DNA from: Caryophanales bacterium UBA3210
GTDB lineage: Bacteria > Bacillota_I > Bacilli_A > RFN20 > CAG-449
DNA length: 37,688 bases
Reading direction: 5' to 3'
Assembly: GCA_002363635.1 (NCBI GenBank)
Contig: DEWM01000113.1
Location: 1 to 37,688, forward strand
Shown here: positions 12,468 through 22,900 of the stretch, in pieces
Layout of the letters: every line of letters begins with the position of its first letter
Position numbering within the stretch: position 1 is the first letter of the stretch
Position numbers and translations under genes: made by a program
The notes under the pieces: generated by a model
Databases searched by the model: none
Seen by the model: only the letters and a program-made list of their open reading frames with translations
Told to the model about the DNA's origin: nothing

Positions 12468-13337
12468 CTATTTGTATGCTAATATTTCAACTGGAATAAG
12501 TAATGTATTTGCAGTTGTTGTAGAACTAGAACCATACGAAGAATATCTTACTGCGTTTTCAAAACTTATTTCTGTTTCAGTTGATATTTTAACATATCTT
12601 CTTTCATTGTATATATGACTATTAGATAAAAGAGTATTATTTAATGTCGGTATTTTACCTGTGCTTTTGTGATAATTAGAATTACTATAAATTTTATATA
12701 TTATTTCATAATATTTATAATTTCTAATATTATCACTTAACGAAACTTGCTGTCCTGCAAATTCGCTTGTTGGTGCTAAATTTCTCCAAAGTAAATATGC
12801 CCTAGAATCAAATTCTTTATGCTCTGCGTATGGTGTTGCGTCATTTCCATATTCAAGTTGTATTTGTAAATTGTCTATTACATCTATTGTTGCTGTATCA
12901 CCACTTGAAAGATACATTTTTACTCTTAAATAAGCAATGTCACCAGTACCTTGTGGAGTACCAGATGTAAATGAATCAGCCTTGAGAGTTCTACTTGCGG
13001 TATGTGAACCTCCAGTTCTTCCTAGAAATTGTTTATTTGAATTATATGCCGCAATAAAATCTGCTATTTCACTAGTCATACCACTAATAGTTATTCGGCT
13101 ATTACTCATATCAACAGGAATAAAATCACTTGTTGCAGAAGTTGGGCTTGTTGACTCGGCACCAGTATTACTTGCAATATCAACACCTTTAACTAACCCA
13201 GTAAATAAGTTTTTACATTCTATATCCCCTACAGCTAACTTTTCTAAACTTTCCTCACCATTAAAAAAGCCATTAAACCTTTCACCTTCTAAAGGTGTTG
13301 TTTCATCAGGCTCATTTTTAAAATATTCTCTTGCCAT
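12468..13337 (-). CDS. tail fibre / receptor-binding protein
   Basis: The first ~45 residues of this 289-residue protein (EPDETTPLEGERFNGFF, LEKLAVGDIECKNL) look like an anchoring segment. A beta-rich domain follows, with a carbohydrate-binding-module-like end (IDNLQIQLEYGNDATPYAEH, about residues 153-172), then a beta-rich C-terminus. The QLEYGxxATPY motif is widespread in phage tail fibres and adsorption proteins. As the last tail gene before lysis it is a good candidate for host recognition. Confidence 0.75.
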   Translation of the reverse strand: MAREYFKNEPDETTPLEGERFNGFFNGEESLEKLAVGDIECKNLFTGLVKGVDIASNTGAESTSPTSATSDFIPVDMSNSRITISGMTSEIADFIAAYNSNKQFLGRTGGSHTASRTLKADSFTSGTPQGTGDIAYLRVKMYLSSGDTATIDVIDNLQIQLEYGNDATPYAEHKEFDSRAYLLWRNLAPTSEFAGQQVSLSDNIRNYKYYEIIYKIYSNSNYHKSTGKIPTLNNTLLSNSHIYNERRYVKISTETEISFENAVRYSSYGSSSTTTANTLLIPVEILAYK

Positions 13338-13354
13338 TATCTATCAATCCTCCT

Positions 13355-14749
13355 TTAATTAATTATTGTTCCTAATACTTCCAGGTCGCCAGTAACAACA
13401 AACTTTTCTCCATTCCACCAAACAATCGGAACACCTTTTTTTATTTCTATTCCTGTTACTGGTTTTGTATTAATCTGATCAACCGCTCTAATCTGCATAT
13501 CATATTTTTTTTGATAATCAAAACCACTTGCAAGCAGTGTTTGAGAATATGCATTATTGGATATTGTTGGAGACATACTTGTCCAACTTCCATATGAAGA
13601 AGATGTTGATTCTTTATATCTATATTGAACAATTAATGTATTTGATGTATTACCAAAAGAGCCATTAAAATAGTTTCCAGAAACAATTATTTTTACAATA
13701 CCATCAAGCGCAGAATTTCTCTTAACAACAGCATCTAATGATAATGGAATATAATCTACAGAAACCATCGTTCTTGAATCTTCTGTTTTATAATTTCTGC
13801 TATCAGTTACGATGATTTCAAACACATTTGTTGAAGATTTATTAAACGTGATTGTTGCAACTCCATTACTTAAAGTTGCGGTTTGATTATTAACTTTAAC
13901 AGATATAATACTAGCACTATTTTGAGCATGAACTATTACAGAAACTTGTACATTTGATTCTGTCTTCACCATTTTTGTATTATCACCCGTTAGCGCAACT
14001 GTTGTTGAATTAGTATCAGTTAATGTTACACTATCTATTACCGGACTACCTGTTGCAGTAAATGTTGCTGATGCAGTTTTCTCGCCAACCTGAGTTGTTC
14101 CACTATATGTCACTGCTTTAAATTGACAAATAATTGTTTTTGAATTAGGGATTAATGCGTAGAAACTTGATGGAACTGTCCACGGATAAACATATAAATT
14201 TGTTTTATCAACAATTAAAGTCCATTCACTTTGACCTGCTGCTTTGTAATACAAGCTAGTAGTAAAAGCGTCACTTAATTTGTTTATAGTAATTGAAGTT
14301 GAGGCAGCAATATTTGCATCTAATACACCAATTTCACTTGCTCTTGGTATTGTATCGGGATTTACCGTTACGCTTGCACTACCACTTTTTAATGAATATG
14401 TACTTGTTGCAGTTGTTGTAAATGAACCCGATTTATTTGATGAATAAGTTCCATCAGAGTTATGTTGTATATCAAACGTTCTTTCTCCAAATAATTGCCA
14501 AGCATTTGTATTACGCATATCAAATGTTTGTGCTGATAATGTAGTACCATCTATTGTTGTTGTTTGATTATATCCGTAAGTTTTATAAGAAGCGCTTATT
14601 GATCTAACTTCAAGTCTTAATGTTATGTTTGATGTATTGTTTGTAATATCTTGATTGTTTACTTGATAACCTAACCTACATTCATATTCATTTCTTGTTA
14701 CGCCATCTGCTGTCTGACACTTATTTGTATTTCCATAAATAAAAGCCAT
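13355..14749 (-). CDS. phage structural protein, DUF859-like, with Ig-like region
   Basis: The N-terminus of this 464-residue protein (GNTNKCQTADGVTRNEYECRLGYQVNNQDITNNTSNITLRLEVRS through FDIQHNSDGTYSSNKSGSF) matches the DUF859 group of phage structural proteins. Beta-sandwich, Ig-like repeats follow from about residue 150 (ATFTATGSPVIDSVTLTDTN and similar), then a short C-terminal segment (VVWWNGEKFVVTGDLEVLG) of the type that precedes fibre trimerisation. It is probably part of the tail fibre or spike assembly. Strong AAGGAGGTG start. Confidence 0.75.
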   Translation of the reverse strand: MAFIYGNTNKCQTADGVTRNEYECRLGYQVNNQDITNNTSNITLRLEVRSISASYKTYGYNQTTTIDGTTLSAQTFDMRNTNAWQLFGERTFDIQHNSDGTYSSNKSGSFTTTATSTYSLKSGSASVTVNPDTIPRASEIGVLDANIAASTSITINKLSDAFTTSLYYKAAGQSEWTLIVDKTNLYVYPWTVPSSFYALIPNSKTIICQFKAVTYSGTTQVGEKTASATFTATGSPVIDSVTLTDTNSTTVALTGDNTKMVKTESNVQVSVIVHAQNSASIISVKVNNQTATLSNGVATITFNKSSTNVFEIIVTDSRNYKTEDSRTMVSVDYIPLSLDAVVKRNSALDGIVKIIVSGNYFNGSFGNTSNTLIVQYRYKESTSSSYGSWTSMSPTISNNAYSQTLLASGFDYQKKYDMQIRAVDQINTKPVTGIEIKKGVPIVWWNGEKFVVTGDLEVLGTIIN

Positions 14750-14761
14750 TTTTACACCTCC

Positions 14762-16927
14762 TTAATAAAAAATTCCTGTTCCATCATCATATTCTTGAAA
14801 TCTACTTTTTCCAGGTGTAACAAAATAATTTGTTACAATCATATTTTCTGTTGCAACTAGCGTTTGACCTTCATAGTCAGAATATTGTGTGTTATTTTCA
14901 TCTACATATCCTGCAAATAAAATTGAATTATTTGTTCTATCTTTAACATTGATTCCTATTTCATTAATAGTTGTTTTAGTATTTGCATTTGTTTTTTCAT
15001 AAGTCATTCCATTTTCATCAAATGTTCCGCTTATTGTATGGACTTTTGTCACAGAACCATCTGTTAATTTTGTTGTTATTTCTTCTTTTGTATATGTATT
15101 TGTTTGTATTCTATTAACGCTCGTTTCTAATTCAACTGTTCTATTTGTAGGTGTATATCCATCAAATTTAGACATTATTTCTTGATAATTATTGTTTATT
15201 TGTGTATTACTTCTTCCTATTTCGCTTGTTAAGTTGTTTGTTACATTTTCTAAGCTTGTTTCTACATCAGTTGTGTATGCTTTTTGATTAACATCATCCC
15301 ATATTATTTCTTCACTTCTTGAAACAGATTCAGTTATCTGACCTGTTGTTAATTCTATTAAAGCTTCTACATAACTTGTATCTGCTTTTTGGCTAACCTC
15401 TTCAAGAATTCCATCTTTTGCTATTTTTATTTCTGCTCTTGTTTGAGCATGAGTACTAAACGTATCAGTAAATATACTTTCTATCATGTACTCTATATCG
15501 AATAAAGCATTTGGAAAACTCTCTAGTATTATCTGATTAGTTCCTTCTCTTATATCAAGTTCTATGTCATCATAAGTTGTTATTACTGGAGCTTGTAATA
15601 AATACAATTCTTTATTGGCATCCATACCAATTTTTTTTACAATACTTACTTTTCCAGATTTAATCCATAATTCATCGTATACACCATTTAAGTTTCTTAA
15701 TGCTAATACAGGTAGTTGATATCTTGTATACGTATTATCTGAATAAGTTATTCTTAACCATCTACCAAGCGGATATAATGTTGTGCTAGGATATAAATCA
15801 GTTCTAGGAAATAATTGACATGCATTTCTTATTTTTAATTCATATCCTGGATTATTAATAGAACTATTAAATTGTAAAATTCCTGTCCCTGATGCCTTAT
15901 CAACTGTTTCAACTATTTCTTCTATTCTCAAATCTATGTTATCTATTTCCTGCTCTATTTGAGATATTCTTCCTCCCTGATTTGATACTGTGGATGTAAT
16001 TCCATCTACAGTTTGTTCTACAGTAGATATTCTTTGTGTATGTTCACCTAATTCTTCAGATTGTTCAGACACAGTAGAAGATATTCCATCTACAGTTTGC
16101 TCTACCGTAGAAATTCTCTGTGTATGATTTCCAAGCACAGTAGATTGTTCTGATACAGTAGTTGTAATAGAATCAACTGTTTGAACTAAACTAGACACAG
16201 ATTCTGAAATCAAGTGTCTATTTCCCTGTTCATCTACATAATATCTATTATCTTCTATTGTTTGTGATATAATCTCCAAACTTTGTATAATTGTAGTTAC
16301 TTGCCCTGCTACAATTGTTAATTTCCCTGCAACTTGATTTGCTTTTGTATCATCTGTATATTTTGATGCTATTATAAAATCATTTTCGCTATATTCTTCT
16401 CCTGATGGTTTGCTTATTTGGCATATGTACAAATCACCGTTATCATCCACATACCAATCGCCATTATCATATGGGGGACTAGGTGTGGAAAAAAACACAT
16501 TTCTAATGTTATCTTCTGTATCTATTGCAGCATTAGTTAGTGCCATTGCTTGTATTAAACTAGCATCTTCGTTTCTTACCCAACTGTATACACCCTCATC
16601 AAGTTGAAATATATATACATATCCAGTACTTCTATCGTAATATATATCTCCTACATGATTATTCGGATTTTGCCAATCAGTATATGGCCTGTTTGATAAA
16701 GTAGGTATTCCATCAAAAAACCAAAGTGATATTTCACTCTGGCTTTCTAATGTATCTCCTAAATTTATTATTATTGATTTTAAGATAGATTCTGTTTCTG
16801 CTTCTATTCTTGTTAAACCATTTCTATTATTTTGTATTGCTTTTCTATCTCCTGAAAGACCATCTAAATTATATCTTTGTCTTAATTGTTCAACAGTTAA
16901 AGTTTTACTTCTGTCTTGATAATTCAT
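14762..16927 (-). CDS. tail/baseplate-like receptor-binding structural protein with coiled-coil repeats
   Basis: An N-terminal anchoring region of this 721-residue protein (about 1-200) holds two GDxY-type beta segments (VGDIYYDRSTGYVYIF and NGDWYVDDNGDLYICQ). Next comes a long coiled coil (about 200-345) with tandem ~28-residue repeats HTQRISTVEQTVDGI(S/T)STVS, a beta domain (about 350-475), more helical segments (about 500-620), and a C-terminal DGSVTKVHTISGTFDENGMTYEKTNA domain common in Firmicutes phage fibres. It is an elongated trimeric fibre or spike by inference. It is directly downstream of the polyvalent protein gene. Confidence 0.75.
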   Translation of the reverse strand: MNYQDRSKTLTVEQLRQRYNLDGLSGDRKAIQNNRNGLTRIEAETESILKSIIINLGDTLESQSEISLWFFDGIPTLSNRPYTDWQNPNNHVGDIYYDRSTGYVYIFQLDEGVYSWVRNEDASLIQAMALTNAAIDTEDNIRNVFFSTPSPPYDNGDWYVDDNGDLYICQISKPSGEEYSENDFIIASKYTDDTKANQVAGKLTIVAGQVTTIIQSLEIISQTIEDNRYYVDEQGNRHLISESVSSLVQTVDSITTTVSEQSTVLGNHTQRISTVEQTVDGISSTVSEQSEELGEHTQRISTVEQTVDGITSTVSNQGGRISQIEQEIDNIDLRIEEIVETVDKASGTGILQFNSSINNPGYELKIRNACQLFPRTDLYPSTTLYPLGRWLRITYSDNTYTRYQLPVLALRNLNGVYDELWIKSGKVSIVKKIGMDANKELYLLQAPVITTYDDIELDIREGTNQIILESFPNALFDIEYMIESIFTDTFSTHAQTRAEIKIAKDGILEEVSQKADTSYVEALIELTTGQITESVSRSEEIIWDDVNQKAYTTDVETSLENVTNNLTSEIGRSNTQINNNYQEIMSKFDGYTPTNRTVELETSVNRIQTNTYTKEEITTKLTDGSVTKVHTISGTFDENGMTYEKTNANTKTTINEIGINVKDRTNNSILFAGYVDENNTQYSDYEGQTLVATENMIVTNYFVTPGKSRFQEYDDGTGIFY

Positions 16928-16931
16928 ATAA

Positions 16932-19900
16932 TCACCTCTTCATTCCTAGTGCTTTATATATGTTTCCTCTTTCGTTCTCAGTTATATCTAAATTATTTAC
17001 ATATTTCATGATTTGGTTATCATTATTTGTATATGAAGTATATACCAATTTCTTAAAAATAGCTTTTTGATTTTTATTCAAATCTAATGAATCAATATAC
17101 TCCATAACTTTTTCTTTTCGTATATTTGTATTATCATATTTTTTCTTTATTTCATTTATTTGTTTTGAATAATCTGTATATGAATCATAATCTGCAATTA
17201 ATTTTATAGCTGCATATTTTTCTGGATTTTCATAAGAATAATTATATTCGGTTTTATTTTTCCAATAATCACTGATTGGAATATTTAAATTTTTGTATAT
17301 TTTTTGTTGTTTTTCTGTTAAAGGTGTATATCCATTATCTAAGTATTCTCTTGCATTTTTATTTGCATATTGTCCAAACAACGCAGCTTGTGTTACTGAA
17401 CCAACATCTTTGTTAACTGGAAATCTTAATCTTCCTGTTTTAGTATAACTTCCTGCTATTGGATATTTAGAATCATACATTGATAAACCACTATATGTTT
17501 TCTTTGCTTGGCCATATCCTGTTGGAAGTAACCAATAAAACGCGCTAGATATTAAATCATCTTTAACATCTTCCCATTTTATTTCATTTCCATAATCACC
17601 TTTTTGATTAGTTAATTTCTTTAACAATGTGCCTGCACCTTTAAATGCTTCTCCAACTGGAATACGACCGCCATTAAATATACTTGCAAATGGTAGATTA
17701 TCTAATATTTCACCTAGAACTTCTGTTGCTCTATCTTCTAATGATTTATCTTCATCATCATCTGAACCAAACATCTTTTTTAGTAAATCTATTGGATCAA
17801 ACATTACTGATGAACCTGTTAATGCTTTCATTAGGTTATTAAACATATATGACATTGCTGCAAGTTGTCCTAATTGGAATACTACAGTTGCACCTGTTTT
17901 TTCACCATTTTGTATATCCATTTTATTATCATGTATCATTGATGACCATTGATTATTTACTTCTAATTGGAATTGTGTTAATAATCCAAGTGTTTTAGAA
18001 TTAAATAATTCTGCAGTTGCTCCTTTAGATCTATCCCCCATTATTCTTGATGCAAAATCATCAGCTTTTTTAATTGCCTGTGTTTCTGTCATACCTTTAG
18101 ATAGATTCTCATAGTATTTACTCCTCCAAATTTGATTTGCAGTAAAGTAATCTGTACCTGTCATAAATATTTGGCCTGCATTACTTGCTTTTTGCCATAA
18201 TTTCTTAGATAATTGATTACTACCAAATCTACTTGTTAAGAAGTCTGATTTGTCTATCAATCCATCATTATGAATCATATTTTGTAATGTTGATACTGTG
18301 CCTTTTATAAATGCGCTTTTATTTGTTTTTGATGCACCCTGTACTGCTGATGCAAAGTTAGTTAATGCACTTCTAACATTAAATCCTGTCATGTTAGAAC
18401 CAACTTGTTTTTTAGCAGTATCTAATACACTATATATTTTTCTTCCTAGTAATCTTTCGGCAGCTCTATCTATTCCACCTTTTTTACCAGCAAGCGCATT
18501 TGCTTGTTCATCTAACCAAGCAGCATATTTACTTAATTTATTATCAAATATATCATTTAATCTTTGTTGACCTTCTTGTGTACTTACATCGATTCCATCT
18601 AAGCCGTGTGTTTGACCATATGTATCTCTTATCATCTTACTTAATGCTCTATATCTTTGAATGTCTTCTGTATGATATATTAAATTACTTGCGCCTTCCA
18701 AATACCCATCTATACCTGTTATTGCATCATATGTTGTATTTAATCCTTTTCTTTGCATTGCACTCGCAAACCAGTTTTTACCTGGTTTAAATTGGTCTGT
18801 TAATCCATTTATATCAGTTGGTATATTTTCCTTATTTAAGTCTGCTGGATTTAGAGGAATACCCCATTGACTTAATTTATCATTTAATTCATTGAAATGC
18901 CTCATATAATCTTGTCTTTTAGGAATTGGATCATATCCCAACTCTGTAATTACATCATTTATTTGCTCTATATATGCATCATATTTTCCTCTTAATACTT
19001 CTGCAGCATGTTTTATTTTATTTTGAGTTTCTATATTAGGAAATTCTGATGCCAACTCTTTATTACCATATTTAACTAATTCACCATATTTATTAATATA
19101 TTGTTTTTCTGCATATTTTTGAACTGCAGCACTTTCTTTAGAACGAGCTTTAATGTCTAATTCTTTTATTTCATTTCTTTGCTTATTTAAGAAACGAGTT
19201 CTTTCTGCTTCATTATGTTTTGTATGATTAATAGTTGCATTATTTATTTTTCGGCCAACTTTAGCACCAAATACCTTTTCATTTAATCTTACTGGATCTG
19301 TTCTTTGGAATCCTAATGAACTAATATCTTTACCTGATGAAATATCATCTAATGTTATGCCCATATCATTTAGTAATTCTTCTTGTACTAATTTTCTTGT
19401 TTTCTTAGAATATTTCTTCATCAATTCATCTTGTATTTCTTCTATTTGTTTTTCTGATAAAGAATTATCTACTAAAGCATTAAATATCTTTTTAGTTGCT
19501 GTTTCTAGTTCACTATCAGTTAGATTATATTTTTCTTTTATTGTATTTTCTCTATTCATAAAATCTGATAATTCATATAACATGTCTGCTTCTGTGTTTA
19601 TATCAGATGAAAAATAATATGGATATGCATCAGATAATTCTTGATATATGCTATCAATGTTTTGACCTGTACTAGATAATTTTAATTTACCAAAATTTGA
19701 TTTTCTAAAATCATTATAATCAGTAATTTGTTCTTTTAAGTTTTCATCAACTTTTATGTTAGTATTTCTAATTTGATTCTTAACTTGCTTAACATCATTA
19801 TCTAAGTATTCTATTTCTTTTTGCATGAAGTTTTTAACTTCATCTCTTATTGAATTATATGTTTTTGCATTTGTTAATTGTTCTTTTGTTTTTCCTACAT

Positions 19901-22900
19901 ATTTTCTCAAATCTTCTTTTAATTGTTTAGCTTCACTATATTTTAGTTGTAAATATGTTTTACCAGCACTTGTTGCCTTCTTTAATGCTTCTGTACTATT
20001 TTTATTTATCTCTTTTGATACTTTACTTTTAACTATATCTTCTTTAGTAGGAACACCATATGAAGATGCTTTTGTTGGATTTCCATATGTTTCTGTTGTA
20101 TTAGTTTTAGCAACAGGAGGATTTACTTTCTTCTTTGTAGGAATTTTTAAATCTCCTATTTTTGTTGTTGTACCTTTAGATTCAAAATTATTTTCTAAAT
20201 ATTCTTGCCATGTTTCATTATTTTTAGAATATCTTATATCATCATTTATTGTTGGATTTAAGTTATCTACATTTTTAATTTGATTAGGATAAAAAGCAAC
20301 TATCTCATCACCACTCTTTGATTGAACTACACCATCATATCCCTTTTTTATTAATTCTTTTTGTATATCATTTCCTAAATATTGCATGTAATATTCAGGC
20401 ATATGCATATCTAAATTATGGTATACATCATGCGCAACATACCATGTTGCCTCTGTTAATCTAGAATTTTTCATAACTTCTTTATTAGTATTTGGATAAC
20501 CTATATAACTTCTTGAAAAATCATTATTTGTTTTCTTGTAGTAATCATATAATGATTGCAAATCTTCTTGTTTTGCATAATAGTATTTGCTATTTTCTGT
20601 TGCAAATTTAGCATCATTTTTATTATAAATTCTTTGCTCTGTAATTAATTTTTTGATACTAGATGGTATTTTATAATCATCCAAATCATTTTCATAAACA
20701 TATTGATATTTTTCAACACCATTATCATCAATAGTAATCATTTTTAAATCTTTGCTATTATATATTTCTTCTATTTTCTTTCCTAATTCTTCTATTGTTA
20801 TTTCTTTTAATTCTAAATCCCCTGTTTTATCTGAATATTCAGAATACTTTAATGTTGTTTTTTTAGAAATTTCAGGAAATTTGTTTTTCATATTTATCAT
20901 AAATGATCCAAAGTCATAATTTACATCTCCAGAATCTTTTCCATCATATGTTTGCATTTCTTCACTAAAGAAAAATGGATTTTTAATATTTAAGTACGAT
21001 TTCATTACTTTCGAACCATAAGTCTTTGCTTCACCTTCAGTAAACGCAAAATAAAATCCAGGACCATACCATCCCATATCATTTGAACTTCCAAAGTAAT
21101 TGCTATCAAATTTTGTGAAATCATTATTAGTTCCGTGATAAACTTCAAATAAATTTCCATCATTTGATATTTCAGGCATTCCATATCTTCCTTGTTTAAC
21201 TCTTATTGCACTATCTTTAAAAAAATCTTGTTGTTGTTTAGATAGTTTTCTACCTTGATTATCTTCATTTGATAAAGAATATTTGACATTGTTTTGTGTG
21301 TTTTCATTATATTGAAAACTAGATAGCCTATGTAAAGATGGCAAATCATTAACATTGTCAGGATAATATAATTCATTAGCATCGACTTCATAACTATATA
21401 CTTTACCACCGTTATTATTAGCAACATTTTTAGCATATGATTTATCTGTTGTAACCCAATCACCACTGTTTAATTCATTTACTGGTGAAGCTCTATATAT
21501 TGTTACTTTTTCATTAGGATTATTTAATATTTTTTTTAATTTGTTTAAATCTTTTTGTGCTTGATTTGTTAAATAACCATCCAGTTCTATAATCTTGTTT
21601 TTAATATCATTTAGATTTAATTCAGTTATAGATTTAGCATTCTCTATTTGGTGGCTTCCTCTATAAGAAAAAGAACTATTATCTAGTTCTTTTATTCCAT
21701 TCCTCTTATAATTGTTAGAATCTTCATTCTTATTTTTCTGTATACTTTGTGTAATTTTTTCATCAAAATTCCCACGACCTTTTCTACTACTATTATACTT
21801 GTTATTATTGCTGTTTGCAAGTTGTAAGATTCTTTTTTTAATTAATTGTTCTCTTGATGGATGTACAGGATTCTTTTTAGATGACTCTGGTGTAACATTT
21901 TTTAATTCATTTTGATTTAAATCTTTTCTTCTTTGAACATCTTTTGCTTCAATTTCACCCAAACTATTAACATAATCAATCATATCTTGTAAAGTTGTTC
22001 CTGATGATAAACCTTTTTCAAAATGATTTCTATATTGATTATAATGCTGAATTTCATGCAATAACGTACTTTTTACTGCTTCGTTGCCTTTGCTTATTAA
22101 ATTATTATTAATAACAATTTGTCTTATAGGAAGAAAGTCTCGATATTTTCCATTTGAGTTATCTAAATCTTTAAATTTTACCGTAATTTGTTTTAATCGA
22201 GGTTCAACATCATATAACAAGTCATGATCCAGTAAATCTTCTAATTTATATTGAGTATTTTTTTGTGGTTGTATCTTTAAATCAGAATTTTTATCGGTTA
22301 TTTCAAATTTCCAATCACCATTTTTATCTTTAAACCACCCTGTATCTCTACGCAACTGTTCATTTGTTTTTTTAGTTGAATCATTTAATGCTTGATTATA
22401 ATTTGTTTTTATCTTATCCAACAACATTTTTTGATCATCAGATAAATCTTTGTTTTTCAATGTTTTTTCTATGTTTTTTTTACCAATAAAGCTATAATTT
22501 GTAGTATTATTTAACTTATTATTCTTTTTATATGCTTGCTCCCATTTATATTGTAAATCTTCTATAAATTGGTTTTGATTGGTATATCCTCTAAATTGAT
22601 GCCATAAATATTTTATCTCATTATAGATTCTTTTAAATAAATTTGGATTGTTTTGAGATAGATTATTAATAAATTCCTGATTACCAAATAATTGTGCTGA
22701 CACATCGGCCATTGCTTCTTCTGTTAATTCATTTGTATTATAATTTTTGCTCAATAATTCTGTTATTGCTTTATTAAATTCAGAATTACTTTTTCGGTAT
22801 GTTTCAATAATGTTTTTCATTGAATCTGTACCAATAGCATGAGTTAATTCATGTATTGCAATAAATTCTCCCATTCTGTTCGAATTAGGATTAATCGTAA

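Noticed and set aside
14762..16927. Diversity-generating retroelement acting on the tail fibre
   Set aside because: No reverse transcriptase gene and no second copy of a fibre segment with adenine-biased differences was seen.
16410..20283. Several plus-strand frames of 60-150 codons inside the fibre and giant-protein genes
   Set aside because: All are antisense to long unbroken minus-strand frames with recognisable domains; none has a ribosome site or a recognisable product.
21203..21466. 87-codon minus-strand frame within the giant gene
   Set aside because: It is an alternative frame of the same strand with Met/Ile/Leu-rich composition and no ribosome site. The main frame continues unbroken through ART-like sequence.
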